Positions 33,545 through 45,855 of a DNA stretch of 64,000 nt are shown in pieces. A program made the translations under genes and the position numbers. The stretch lies in the NCBI GenBank assembly GCA_963971575.1, contig OZ020616.1, positions 29,988,306-30,052,305 on the forward strand, in the 5' to 3' direction. Within the stretch, counting starts at the first letter, position 1. Every line of letters begins with the position of its first letter. Source of the DNA: Liopterus haemorrhoidalis (taxonomy: Eukaryota > Arthropoda > Insecta > Coleoptera > Dytiscidae). A model generated the notes under the pieces. That model was not told where the DNA came from and did no database searches. It saw only the letters and a list, made by a program, of their open reading frames with translations.

Positions 33545-34253
33545 CTATTTACCTTCACTTACTCATTCACCCCTAAGTAAATATAGCAATGTATTTCAAT
33601 TTTGTAATTACTGTCCTGCAGAAAACGATTGCTCAGCATGTCGAAATGTACATTTAGAACATTAATAACGTAATTGAAGAAAAGATACAATGTTTTATTT
33701 ATGTTCTCTTGCCGGGAAACACATCTATATCAAGGAGGAAGAAAAGGGAACTAAGTATTTAGACTTGTCTGAGTTTAGGAAACTGTTTCCTGGTTAGAAA
33801 TTCAAGCTCGTAGTCTTAGGTGGCCTGAAAGCCTCACTTAATTTGGATCATTCCCTTCTGCAAATCGTCTGCCAACTCTTCGACCTGCAGAATGCGGAAG
33901 GCAGTAATAATAGAGCCCCTCCCTTATATTACTCACGATTGCACCATTGCCTGGGTTTGAAATGCAAACCGTGTGTCCCCAGCTCAATTCAACCCTAATA
34001 TTAAGTGATCTCTAGGAGATTTTAATGAAGGATCTGTACATGTTTGTCAACGCCTTAACAAATCCATAGTAGGTTGTATTTTCTGATTCAGTTTCTGAAG
34101 TCGTTGGTTCAGGAATAACGTTTCTCTACAGTTTATCGATGGGAAGTGAATTGTACTATCCATTTTGCAGATATCACGTCACTTTTATATAACATTTACT
34201 AAATTTGTTTTTTTCTTTTCAGAAATAGGCAAAAATCCTCAATATACCTATTC
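33545..34253. other. unrecognised DNA
   Basis: Somewhat less AT-rich than average, but no frame or repeat recognised. Confidence 0.4.
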
Positions 34254-34919
34254 CAGTAGTGCAGTAGTGCTCACTAATTTTTCCACGCGTTCTACTTTTA
34301 AAATACAAATTTAACCGTGATCTACCCTAACCCTAATTTTTGAGTTTGAAGAGTAATCAACTTAATTTTTGCCAATTTTCATGCCAAGAAAACAGTAGGA
34401 CAATCAAACTTGTATTACATCCCCAAAGTGTACAACTTTTTAACTAAACAGTGTGATTTTGAAAATGTATTAAGATTTAGTTATTTTACTTACATAGAAA
34501 GTATTATTAATAATCTTTGTACAATTTTTGTTTTTTTTTTTTTTTAGTACAATAAATTAAATTAAATTACATTTTTAAAGGAAATAGAATTTGGGCCCAC
34601 AAAAAAAAAACATTTATCAATACTTTTATTAAATAAAAAAGAAACGTGGCACATAACGAATAATTATTTGTAATTTAATTTAGAACATATAAAAACTTAT
34701 TTTGAATCTTTTGCGGCATTTCATGTTCTACAATCATTGATTTTGGATGTAATGTCTGTTAGAACTCATGTAAGCTTGGTAATGCCTCTGCCGTCTGGAA
34801 TTTAATATATTTTTTAACACATTGTGTTTTATATATATAAATACTTTTTAGCTGGAGATCGACTTTAAATCACTACGCGATCGACCAGTAGATCGCGAAC
34901 CACCTTATGAGCACCACTA
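34254..34919. mobile_element. non-autonomous hAT element (666 bp)
   Basis: Left CAGTAGTGCAGTAGTGCTCAC (start contains a doubled CAGTAGTG) and right, on the minus strand, TAGTGGTGCTCATAAGG. The flanks ACCTATTC (34246-34253) and ACCTATAC (34920-34927) match at 7 of 8. A subterminal GATCGACCAGTAGATCGCG palindromic block is typical of this hAT group. No transposase frame. Confidence 0.85.
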
Positions 34920-34927
34920 ACCTATAC

Positions 34928-35159
34928 CTTTGTTAATTCAGCTATTGTAGGGTATCAGGTTAAATTAATTGTAGGTATATTTTTATTTAAAGGTCTAAAT
35001 AAATTTTTATTATAGATATGTTAATTTGCATTGACTTGGTCAAAAAATCCCAAAATCGAAAAATTTGGACTTGGTGCCAGTGCCCACGAAAGTCCCCACT
35101 TTTCGCAGTGCCCACGAAATACACATCAGATTTTTTGTTTGCTGATCTCTCTATCTTTT
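34928..35159. other. unrecognised AT-rich DNA
   Basis: Nothing recognised. A near-duplicate pair of GTGCCCACGAAA blocks occurs at about 35078-35118. Confidence 0.4.
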
Positions 35160-35540
35160 AAAAACTAATTTTCATACTTCTTCTTATTGATGTTTTTCCT
35201 TTAGACCACCCTACTAACACAGTTTTAGTATATTTGAGGGGTGAAGAAACGGTTGGAAGGGAAGAGAATGGAATAAAATAAATTAAAGATGGGCGAGAGA
35301 ACTGAAAGCAAGAAGGAAGAAGATTGGAGAGGGAAACCAGAATAGGAAGAAAGAGAGGGGCACTGGAGCAAGAAGGAAGAAATGAGAGAAAATGTAATAT
35401 ATTGTAAATTAAATTGTATGTTATGTAATTTGGATTGTTTTGTATTGTTTTGGTTATTTTATTTATTTTATTTCTATTTGTAATGGCTAATGCCCTGAAC
35501 GCCGCAAGGCCTAGGGAGCAATAAAGAATATATATAGTAT
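35160..35540 (+). mobile_element. probable LINE 3' end
   Basis: Purine-rich plus-strand sequence (lysine/glutamate/arginine-rich codons) leads into an untranslated tail with GGCTAATGCCCTGAACGCCGC and AATAAAG near 35520, then AT repeats. A GGCTAATGCCC...AATAAA ending is familiar from Jockey/I-type insect LINEs. No RT domain is present, so this is only the 3' tail. Confidence 0.5.
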
Positions 35541-36471
35541 ATTTGAATTTCAAAACAAGTTTGGATATGATGTAAGGATGCTATGGAACTTTTATATAAT
35601 TGAGTAAATTTAATTTATGGTTGTCTCTATTGTTGGACAAAATTTCTCTATATTTCTCTGTTAAAATTATAATTTAATAGTACACATGTACTCCAAATTT
35701 TGTATTACAAAATGTTTTGTTATAATGTACAATGAAACTAACTGTGAGTAAAACATAATTTTAACTAACGAGACAAATTTCAACATTGTTTCTGAAACTA
35801 AAGCTATTTTTTGACATAAGAGTTAACTTGTGTGATATTAAGAGTCCAGTAAATATTGTTGAATTCTACAGTGTACTACAGTAGACCTGGCTTATCATCG
35901 AGCGATTTTTGACTATATCTAAAATGTGCATAGGTTGTCACTAAATTTTGTATATTTAGCGCGTATGTGTTAGTAACAGTAATGTTATTAAAGTCTTTGG
36001 CCTTGATCGACTTCTCCATGCATTAATGTCTGCCAGTGTTGATCGCCACCAGGTGGTTTTGCGTTATCCTCTTTTTCTACTGTCCTGTGGATGGATGATA
36101 TTGCAGCATTTCTTAAACTACAGGCTCGAATCAAATATGGGTCGCGTACGATGTTAAAAGAGTCGCCAGGGCGAGTTGGAGGGCAAACTTTTTTGAAGAG
36201 GGCCAGTTTGCGCAAATAGTGATTAAAAGGTACGCACTAAAAAAAAAAAAAAAGGGATAAAGAAATAATAATAATAATAATCGCTGCAACTATTACAAAG
36301 TAGTACCATTGAGATGCTACAATCTTATATTCATAAACAGATCAATTGTTTCGCTGAAACCAACGATAGTATAATAAAGTTACCTTTTGTTTCCTTTTAT
36401 TTGTTTGCTTTAGCTGCTTTGACTTTTAGCCAGGTATAAATGAAGAGATAAAAATGTTTTAAAAATTACAT
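35541..36471. other. mostly unrecognised; hAT-like end at 36104
   Basis: CAGCATTTCTTAAACTACAGG (36104-) with a GGGTCGCG block looks like a hAT left end without a partner. An A15 run (about 36240) and a TAA repeat (about 36268-36283) follow. A 75-codon minus-strand frame (35988-36215) overlaps and is not a known protein. Confidence 0.4.
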
Positions 36472-36927
36472 TTACAATTTGATATTTTTTGCATTAATAT
36501 AGTTATAAATGATTTCATAAATATCTAGAGAGTTAGTAGCAAGAATCGTATAAATATTGGTAGGTAAGAATATTTTATGGACAACTAAATTTCGAATGAA
36601 TAAGTTACAATTGCGATAATGAATTAGGCATTCAAGCAATAAATGGTTCGAATCGTTGACATATAAATTATCATACGGACAGTAAGGAGACGAAGCCATA
36701 TTAATTCTATGCAGATGATATGGAGAGAAGATGTGATTAAATCTAAGCCGAATATAAGTGCATATAAAAGATCTGCTTTGGTGAGAAGAAAACCAAAGCT
36801 TTGTAGGAAGAAGAGATCTATGAACTGTAGAGAATCTATGTATTCTTGTTGCCATTGGTTGTATATGGAAGATTTGAAGATTTACATAACTTGAGCACAT
36901 TGTGTAGAATGCTTTTTTATCGACCAC
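36472..36927 (-). pseudogene. LINE ORF2 C-terminal fragment
   Basis: The 151-codon minus-strand frame contains FICTYIRLRFNHIFSPYHLH, then SSPYCPYDN and NHLLLECLIHYRNCNLF. This resembles the tail of RNase H-bearing insect LINEs, where RLRxxH is followed by a CxxC and a HxxxEC zinc-binding arrangement. RT and RNase H are absent and no stop interrupts the remaining frame. Identification rests on this pattern only. Confidence 0.6.
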
Positions 36928-37600
36928 AGTAAAGATACGTTTTTACTAATATAATAATTCAAGGAGGGCCGCATGTTAACCTAGCAAGGGCCAAATGCGA
37001 CCCACGTATTTGTCCACAGCTGTGCTAGTACAATGCGATACACCTCGCTAGGAACTCTTCGAAAAGTAGGACAGACTTAACCTAACCAATCGATCATTAA
37101 AAAATATGTTTCAGAATAAATATTATAATGGCAAGGTGTACATTATTAAATCATAACAAATTTCTGAAAATGTGCAAAATGCTTGAACTGCAAATTGTAT
37201 AAAGTAAATTGTTATTAGGATTGTAATTACATATTATTAAATGGCTGTAAAATAAATGTAATTTGTGGTATGAAACTAATTAGGTTTTCCTTTATTTTGT
37301 GGTTTTCACGAGAGTCATACTATATGTCTCGTCATATGGCAAACACGCTGTTGAATTAAAATTTTGCGTAAATAAACTAACTCAGCAGAATCATACATGC
37401 AAAAATGTTTTATCTTGTCGCAGCACGTTGAAAAACAAAGAATTTAAAACGACGACCAGAATCTCCAACGAAAGGTAAATTAAAAACATTAAAGCCTGTA
37501 ATCTCCATCGCGCACCCACACACATACACACCGTAACACACACATATATAAATGCGTATGTATACGCTGAGTTAGGCATTATTTAATAAAGCGGCAGGAA
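36928..37600. other. unrecognised; orphan hAT right end near 37020
   Basis: GCGACCCACGTATTTGTCCACAGCTG-type sequence (to about 37022) reads, on the minus strand, CAGCTGTGGACAAATACG, a hAT-like start. No partner end was found. The rest is AT-rich. Confidence 0.4.
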
Positions 37601-37800
37601 GGGCAAGTTGTGTGTCGGGTGCCGACAGATCCAACTAAACTCATTACACCGGTAATGATGCGATTATCCAAACAATGAGCAACATTGTACGTATCAGCGG
37701 TGACCAGTTCGCCCAGTTCGCCCGCGGTGCCCAACACAGACATCCATCCACACTGCCCACCATCGCCCGCTTTTAAACTTCATCGCCGGACACAAAAATC
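37601..37800. other. GC-richer non-repetitive block
   Basis: Unlike its surroundings this block is rich in CG and CC (for example CAGTTCGCCCAGTTCGCCCGCGGTG), with TAAT/ATTA homeodomain-like words at 37655-37675. No coding frame. It could be a conserved non-coding or promoter element. Confidence 0.3.
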
Positions 37801-37920
37801 GATAATTGTCTAACTATTCATTTGGCTTGCTTCTTCCTGCAATCTAGATACTTTATTATTAGATTTAAAGATAGATTATTGTCAGAACTATATTTTATAC
37901 ATAAAGCTCCACTTTTTACC

Positions 37921-38478
37921 GACTGCCAACATATATAAGGGAAGTATTATGATCATACGAATTGAGGTCCGTACATAACGTTTTGACTATTTTTAGCATG
38001 ATGTCTGTCGGTCTGTCTGTCCGTGTTTACGTTCGTCCGTCTGTCTGTGTACACGTGCAGAGCAAATTCGACTAAAAGGATTTTTATAAAACTGCATATT
38101 TAAACTTTTGACATCAATGGCGCGAGTTGATCAACTTTTGGTAAAAATCGGTTGACCAGAAATGGGAGTTTACTCGTGTCGATTTTAAGATTTTTGCGAA
38201 TATTTAGCAACAGAAAAATATTTCGAAAAAATTTATTTAACAAAAGTTGCTATAAATGCAATAACTAATAACTTTTATTTGAGACGTTTTTTGATAAACC
38301 GAAAAATTTCGTATCTATTTTTTCATTCTTATATGTAACGTTTCCATGGTCATGATAAATAATATCTCTGTTAGAAAATATTAGGCCAAATTATTTCTAC
38401 TCGCTGCTAGAATGTATTTTATACAAGTACTTTGTGATGGCGGTCGGTCCTGTGGTGGCCACAGCTGACTTTTTTTAA
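37921..38478 (+). repeat. dispersed repeat family A, copy 1
   Basis: Shared with 47575-47990: GAATTGAGGTC, CTATTTTTAGCA, TGTCTGTCGGTCTGTCT, a TTTTGACATCA block and a GTGGTGG...CACAGCT end. It contains a GTCTGTCC-rich microsatellite (about 37998-38050). Non-coding; class unknown. Confidence 0.75.
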
Positions 38479-38667
38479 AAGTTAGCGTACATAAATAAAC
38501 GGCAAAATTTTCATTTCCTCATAACGATTCCCTCTTAATTTCTCAGGAAAGCATAATCTATGCCACGAATTCACCAATTTCACGATTATCTGTTTTATAC
38601 ATTTCGATGAATTTTTACTCTATCTTCAAACTAGTTCTGGTATTTTCATATGATAAATTTGAACATT

Positions 38668-39010
38668 TAAAAAATTGATGTGAAGTGTGAATTTTCACAC
38701 ATTTCCGAGTTTCGCAGGTGTTTAGTAAGTGAATGATGATTATTTAGGATGCCAAAACAAATTTTATGTATAAAATATTTTTTTGTTAATTTTAATTCGA
38801 ATCCCTAATACCCTTATTTAGGTTTCTAAATTTGTGCAGTATTTTTTTTTATGTTCATTAAGATTTTGAAAATTGCGCCTATGGCTTCCATTGGTTGTTT
38901 TAAGTCATAAGTTCCGACCCTCTGATTTCGTTTACATAGAATTAAATTATAAAATTTAATAAATTTACGCTTTTAAAAATTAACTGCAACATTTGCCAAA
39001 ATTTAACTAG
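38668..39010 (+). repeat. dispersed repeat G, copy 1
   Basis: Long, high similarity to 52632-53019, from TTGATGTGAAGTGTGAATTT to CATTTGCCAAAATTTAACTAG. The head contains the palindrome GTGTGAATTTTCACAC, which also appears in fragments near 46285, 56105 and 56235. Confidence 0.9.
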
Positions 39011-39185
39011 TCAAACTACAAAGTTTTAAATTTTAAGTTTTACATTTTTAGCTACATCGACTGCGAGATCATTAGTACTTCATACACATATATGTACACT
39101 GGGTTATTAATTTGAAAGCCATTAATTTTTTTAATTAATTTTTTTTGGCTGTCAATCTTGTGATTATATTAGCCAGCTTCGACAT
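39011..39185. other. unrecognised AT-rich DNA
   Basis: Nothing recognised apart from A/T-rich words. Confidence 0.4.
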
Positions 39186-39312
39186 GTTATTTATTTTTTG
39201 ATATAATGACAATCTTAAAACTACAATTACAAACAATGGGATTCGAACCCGAACGCCCCTGGTCTAGCAATCAGCGTTCCACCTACACTGACAGTTTCAC
39301 CATGGTGACCGA
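39186..39312 (-). mobile_element. tRNA-derived SINE, copy 2 of the CGGTCACCATGG family
   Basis: On the minus strand it starts GTCGGTCACCATGGTG, has an A-box-like TGGTGAAACTG and a perfect B-box GGTTCGAATCC (39239-39249), and ends in an AAAAAATAAATAA tail. The head matches the SINE at 46963-47115. Target duplication not resolved. Confidence 0.75.
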
Positions 39313-39564
39313 CTTGGATACATTTTATGAAGCTCTTGGAATTTTGAATTACTAAAAACTGGTTATCTTTACTTTTTTTGTAATTCAAACGGTAATTTTC
39401 GTCAAAATACATCAGGTGGCAACACTTTCGATTTGACAACTACAAAAAGTATCCGTTCCATTTGTTTTGGTGCCTGTTGCGGGGACACCGTTTTTACCAC
39501 ATCTTTTACCACGCCTCTGATATTACCTAAATTAACATATAAAAATAAAATAATTAATTCACAT
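39313..39564. other. unrecognised DNA
   Basis: Short frames only, no known product. Confidence 0.4.
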
Positions 39565-39770
39565 CAGGGGGTGCTCACGGGCTTGACCCTCCCCAAGCAC
39601 TATTTTTTTTCTTTTTAAATCACTGAACAACAACATCCACTATCTTTCAGAGATGGAATCAGGCCAGTGGGCCATTTGCGGCCCGCTTTCATCTATTAAG
39701 TGTTTTCTAGAAAGAAAAAATGTTATGGTTTCTCAGCCCCCCCTAAGAATAAATTGTGGATGCGCGCCTG
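39565..39770. mobile_element. short hAT element with perfect 8-bp duplication
   Basis: CAGGGGGTGCTCACGGG (left) and, on the minus strand, CAGGCGCGCATCCAC (right) lie between two identical ATTCACAT copies (39557-39564, 39771-39778). Inside is a GGCCAGTGGGCC...GCGGCCCGC block that resembles another hAT end. Non-coding. Confidence 0.85.
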
Positions 39771-39778
39771 ATTCACAT

Positions 39779-40998
39779 ATTTAATATTCAATGAATAGGT
39801 ACAAAGCTGTCCTAATATCTCGAGCACAAACTCTGTACTGAAATTTTTAATTTTAATGAAATTTTCAGTTATTTTTTTCTCCAGAAATTCCAAATTTCTC
39901 TATATTTATCTTACCTTCATTATGCTGTAAAAGTAATAAAAGTGCCCATTTAAAATAAAATGTATTTGTAGGCGAGTATACTTTTCGTATTTTAGGTATA
40001 ATTATTAACAATAAATATAAAATATATGAACTTTTTGTTTCTTTTAATATTGTTAGACAAATCTTGTTTGCATATTAATTTACCAATGTATTATTTATGT
40101 GTTTATTTTATTATCTAATAAAGATGTAACATTTAATGACATCTTTTATCGTTAGCCAATGTTCCAATTGTGTGAGGCAGGAGGACTATAATGACAGAGA
40201 GATAGAGAGAGCAACAGAAGGGAAGATCTGTAGTTATCCTTGGCACATGTCACCTGGCTCCGCGACCGCCACCGGGAATGTGAGAGGGGTTGTAACAGGT
40301 GCAGTGTGGCTGTGTCTGGACAACACAGATAAACATTTCGGATCACCGAACAACGGATTTCCACTAAAGTTGATTGGGAGTTAATTGTTATAGAGCACCT
40401 TGTCAATGGTTTTACACTTCAGTAATTGTTGATTGAATAATACAATACCTGTCGGAACAACTTGAAGACAAAATCTCAGGAATAAGCAGTTTAACTGATC
40501 TATAAGCAGACAAATCTGTATAATATTTAGTACAAGCTGAGGTTCCGGAACTTTGTACGGGATTAAGGCAAATCTATCACAGATGAGTGCCTATAGCTCT
40601 CCTTATATTAATTTTATTAAGAATAACTCTTTTGTTTAACAAAATGTTGGCTAATGATCAAAGACCTGAACTCAAAAAATATTACATTTAATCCATCCCT
40701 TCTACTGCGTCATATTAGTAAACTGTTGCAAGCAGACGTAACACAGAATTTTAATAACTTATTTGTAAAAAACTGTAAATTTTTAAAGAAATAAAAAAGA
40801 TTCTATATTGTACAGAAGAATTGGTGAATAAATTCGTATAAAATATAATGTTGTACGATTATCAGAACAGGAGTTCTTATCATTTATATTTTTGAATTAA
40901 CAATAGCCAATAAACCATATTAAAAATGTGTAGTTAAAAACACTTAAGTTATGACGTTAAATGAAATAGATTACAACCACACCACGTATAGTATAGTA
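39779..40998. other. unrecognised DNA
   Basis: The block at 40136-40400 is less AT-rich and is open on both strands for about 82 codons, but neither product is recognisable. The remainder is AT-rich with no feature. Confidence 0.4.
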
Positions 40999-41558
40999 CA
41001 GCGTTTCTTAATCTTTGGGTCACGACCCAATATTGGGTCGCGTTAAATTTTTAATGGATCGCGAAGGCGTCAAAGAAATAAAAATAAAATAGCTGCCAGT
41101 AATATATTAATAATTAGCTTAATAAACAAACTTACATTAATATGAATATAATAATTCATTCCAGTAAATTCAAAGAATAAAGAAAACGAACTAACTACTG
41201 ATAGAGGCTATTTTTTTTAAATATCCATACATACCTTTAAAAAAAATCTGAATGATCTATTTTTTTAATATTTGGTTGCATTTAGTATAGAAATGATCTT
41301 ACTTGAATCTTACTTGAAAATAAAACATTTTTTTGGCAATTAATAAAAGTAATTAAAATTGTAGTTTAACTTAACTTTTAATTTATAAATTATTCGTCCA
41401 TTATAATTACTCTCAAGTTGAGCCATGTAAATACAATATCGTGCTGATATAATACCTATTTTTATTTAATATTAAGAATTATAAAATGAACAATTGGGTC
41501 GTAGTTTGACTACAAAGAAATATGTTGGGTCGCGCTGCAAAACGATTGAGAAACGCTG
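40999..41558. mobile_element. non-autonomous hAT element (560 bp)
   Basis: Left CAGCGTTTCTTAATCTTTGG, right (minus strand) CAGCGTTTCTCAATCG. Both subtermini carry TTGGGTCGCG words. The flanks GTATAGTA (40991-40998) and GTATAGTG (41559-41566) match at 7 of 8. No transposase frame. Confidence 0.9.
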
Positions 41559-41566
41559 GTATAGTG

Positions 41567-42661
41567 TATAGTGTTAATACTGATCTGGTAAAATTTAAAA
41601 AAAATCTTAAAAAATCATTTACATTTTTAAGTAATTAAATAATTCATGTTTAATACAAAACTTTTATTTATTATTATTATTATATTTTTTTAATTATAAT
41701 TTTTGGTAACATAAAAATAGGTCCATGTTATGAGAAACAGTGCTCTGAACATGTGAGTGAAGTCGAATTTTTCTCCGATGTTCCAGGCAAAAAATTTGGA
41801 CAAAAACTTAAATTGTAGCCATAAATATTCCGTCTCTCTCTCAGCTCTTGCAGGTAATGGGAAAAAGTTTTTAATTATTCAACTAATTAATGTTAGAGAT
41901 CGGCGGAAGGTGAGATAAATCATAGGAAAAACTTGTGTTATTATCGACTTTATTAACATCTATATCTTAAGAATACTAAATTAAAAATAATTCTAGATAC
42001 AAAATATATAAAGGTTATAGGTAAAATAACCTAGACAAGGGGTGTCAGATATGTTAAGGCCCCTTTAACGGCACAGAGCGACGGACCATATTTTACAGTT
42101 AATAACATTTTAATTTATTATTTTATCCTAAATGTGCTTGAGACCGGTCCAGTCTACAGCCCTGTAAAAAAATACCAAAATCAATCGAGTATTTTTTGCG
42201 TGATGTTCGAACAAAATTTCCGTTTAATTTTTATGTGTATAGATTTTAATATTTTAATTATCATTTCACAAATAGATAGCGCTAGATTATTTTTACATGC
42301 ATATTCAAATCATAAAATAGTAATAAGCCATGAGCTACATTTGGCTTCATTTAACCAAAATATTGTTTTCTGGGATCTAGTTCATGATTAAACCTTATAT
42401 TTGAATAGTTTGCACAAGAAAACGTTACCGATAATAAATAAGCATATTAATATATTTTTAGTTGAATAATACCCTACGCGAAACAGTTTTCTTATCAAAT
42501 TAATCCATATTAGTTGACTAGAGAATAGATATGAGCATAAAATGATAGAACCTGCGTGCACTTGTTCGACCACTAGTCCGGCTTTATATTATCAGAGTGT
42601 CAAAGATCTCTGCAATAATTCAATGTCTTATTATAATGTACATATAATTAGTAGGCATCAT
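41567..42661. other. mostly unrecognised; weak hAT-like pair
   Basis: CAAGGGGTGTCAGATATG (42036) and CCAGTCTACAGCCCTG (ending 42164) could be the two ends of a 129-bp hAT relic, but the flanking 8-mers do not match. Nothing else seen. Confidence 0.35.
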
Positions 42662-43208
42662 ATAATAGTATATTCTGTAACAAGGTTGGAATCAGAAAAT
42701 TCGATGCGAGTAGAACATGCCGAGCGTGAGCCGCAGACGAGCGTGAGGAACCACGAGCATCGAATTTTCTCTTCCAACCGAGTCACAGACCCTACATTCT
42801 TCACGTACACCAGAAATAAAAAAAAAATAACAAATAATTATTTTAACAAACATTTTCTGATAAATAATTTATATTACATAACAAATTAATCAATTAATTA
42901 AACTTATTTTTTTATTTATTATTTGTTTAATTTTAATTTAATTTGCCGCACATCGGCTACTATTTTAGTACTTTTTAGGAAGTTATGTTGCATTTATTTA
43001 ATGTAAACATTGCATATATTTTAATGTAACCCTACAAAAGCAAAAGACAACAAGCATGGAATAGTTATTCCATAACAAGTGATGGAATGAAATACACGCA
43101 AAATGCATAAGAAGATAAGTGCTTTAGAATAACATTTCAACTTTTGTGTTAGAATATTAACTTTCTGTAGTCAAAATTGGTTTTAGAATTGGCAAATTCT
43201 ATACCAAA
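42662..43208 (-). repeat. dispersed repeat R1, copy B (inverted, empty MITE site)
   Basis: This is the inverted counterpart of 13723-14480. Where copy A has the piggyBac-type MITE, this copy has a single TTAA (about 43019-43023). The hairpin arms (42684-42707, 42757-42779) are kept. Confidence 0.9.
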
Positions 43209-45726
43209 GTCAATAGAGACGTTTACTTTTGTTTTTATTATATGTAAATTTTTAATCCTACTATTTTTATAAGTTTGTAACGTTGATATCTCCGTTATTA
43301 AAAATATGTCATTATAAAAATGTTTATTATTTTTATAAATACAAAAAAAAAAAAATCGTTGTTCCAATGGCCTAACAATATACAGGTATGCCATTTAAAA
43401 ACATGTTTATTTTCAAAATATCTGGTCAACGAAACATCTAAAAATATTTTTGAGTTTGTCATAATATTTTCTATGTAAAATACTCGAACTTTGTCCATTT
43501 AACCGAATCTCTATCTATAATATTAACCACTTAACAGTTTTGCAGGAGCGTGACTCGGGCGCTCATTTTGTTCGTATAGTGACATGCCCGAGCCTCGTTC
43601 GTTTTAAATTCTGTTTCGACTTGTAGAGAGTGATTATCACGGATATCGTTCGTGCAAATCATAGGTAGGAGTGAATTAAATCGCACATGTGTTACTTGCT
43701 TTTTGAGTGGTAGGAGGTGTTTACAGACAAAAATTTAGTTGTTTCACATTTCGCAATGTAGTCCAGATTATAAGGTATAGGTCAAAATATATCATACCCA
43801 AGTTACTTATTGAATAAACTTAATGCATTTAATTGATTGTATTGGTAAATAAAATCAAATAAAATGAAAAAAAGTGACAATTTTTGGACACCTTTTCTCA
43901 AAAAAATCCGACAGTTAAGTGGTTTAGAAAGATAGCTATGGGGAGCCACTTGGCTGGGACACTCTGTATATGTCGCAGGAATTTTGAATAATCCGTTTCT
44001 TTGTCGAAAAATGTTCCCCACTACAAAGATAAGAACCTAGGTGGTAATATGGTTTTCGATTATTTCTGTTTAAATTCTCATGATTTTAAGAACACAATCA
44101 TGTCAACATTTTTTAACACTTTGCCGATTTCAGGGGATATCTCTACTCCGCTTTAGAGACTGACGTAGCACGGGTTTAAAAGTACTATCATTCCAAATTA
44201 TTATGTTAACGAAATGAAGATATATTGCTCTTACGATATACACGTTTAAATATTTAATTAGAACCAGTAAAACATCTCAATTGAACTCTATAATGACTTA
44301 AAATACGACATTTTTATATGTGTGTGTAAATACTTTTAATGTGTTTATCGTAAAACATGCCGTTAAGAGCGAACGACAAAAATAAAATTACTTTATTTTC
44401 TCTCTATTTTCAACTTTATTACTTACCTCTTGAGTTTTAAATTCCTGTACTTGTTGATGACTTCTTTGGCGACGTATCATGTAACCCAAATCTAGCTAGT
44501 AAAGACATATTGAAGAAAACCGTTCGTGTATTCCAACCCATTTAACCGATTGCTCAGACTGGTGATCCCAGAACCATTTCTTATCCTGTATCCTCGCGGT
44601 GTTCCTCACCCTCTTCCTCTCTTTACCCCCTTAGAAGCTCTCTCCACCGCGTACCTCGATGCACTAGCGCGCTCTGTGGTGAACTTTCACGGGTTATTTG
44701 ATTCGGCGCCACCGTTACCATTACGGAGGGGTCCAAAGAGAATTATTATTAGCGAGAATGATTTACGTTCGTTATGGCTTTTGTTGTGTCCGATGTGGTC
44801 TAATATTCTACAGCGATTATATTGATTGCACAAAACATTTTTCATGAGACTGAGATTTTGTTTTTTAAGAAAAAATATTATAAAACCCATAAATTCAAAA
44901 AACTGGGTCAGATTGAAATAAAGGTAATTTTATTAGCGTTGGCTATTATTCTACACCATCTTAAGGAAAATGATTATGTTTTTGTTGATTTCCTGTTTAT
45001 GAAGGAGTAACAAAAAAGAAAAACCAGAGATTTACTGAATTATTGAGCTTATGAATTTAATAGTAGTATACATAACAAGTGAGGCCCTAATTTCTTTCAC
45101 GAATATAGTATACTCAATGCTCTGTCGATTGTTTGTTGATTTTTAGGGTTTTGTAGATAGGACTAAAAACTCTTCATAACGTCATTCTTATAATACGATT
45201 TTTGCCTAAAATATGCGTTAGATACCTCGTAGATATGCATACATCAAGACACGCTGTCGTGTCGCGGTGCTTTCTCCGTCTGTGCGATGGAGCGCGTTCG
45301 CAAACGATCCTCCTTCTTCTGGTGTTCGAGAAGACGCTCGCATGCTCTCCGGCTTTCTTCACTCCTCTTGTTCCGCACCATTCTATCCAGGGGAGTTAAT
45401 CTGAAATTTAAAAAAATTCTGATTAATGCACATTAATGTGATTCGGAACAGTAATTTTTGATCAGATTATATTTTCAGAAGATATTCGCTTTTTTTCTGT
45501 TATTGATAAATTAAATAATTTTTATATTTATGGCTAGGATAGTGCACGTCTTATGAAATTAAAAATATAGTTTTTTTTTTTTTAAACAGCTCACTGCGTT
45601 ATATAATGCAAGTTGCGTAGCACTCAGGTGTGAAAGCTCCGAGTTTTATGTTCTTATTCAACCTGTTGTTTGGATTATTTTAGTTTTTACTTTTTAAAGT
45701 ATCGAAGAGTAATAAATCATGTATAG
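43209..45726. other. no recognised gene; two GC-richer open stretches
   Basis: The 99-codon plus-strand frame at 44526-44825 and the region 45195-45400 (open on both strands) are less AT-rich than their neighbours. Neither shows a domain I know. They may be worn exons of a host gene or transposon relics. The rest is AT-rich without features. Confidence 0.35.
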
Positions 45727-45855
45727 TATACTAGCGTCGGCGAATCAATGCAGTTACGTCACAATACGTAACAAACGACTGTATTATTTGGAACAATGCA
45801 ATTGTTTGTTACGTCATGTGACGTAACTGCACTGATTCGCCGACGTTAGTATAGT
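45727..45855. mobile_element. foldback MITE with about 50-bp arms
   Basis: ACTAGCGTCGGCGAATCAATG and its near-complement (ATTCGCCGACGTTAGT) begin arms that continue through CAGTTACGTCAC and CGTAACAAAC, with a short middle (about 45781-45810). TA occurs next to both ends. Few mismatches, so relatively recent. Confidence 0.88.

Noticed and set aside
35158..35553. 131-codon minus-strand frame
   Set aside because: It is antisense to a purine-rich LINE 3' tail and has a low-complexity S/L/P-rich product.
42036..42164. Short hAT-like element
   Set aside because: The ends look right but the flanking 8-mers (AACCTAGA and TAAAAAAA) do not match, so it was kept only as a note.
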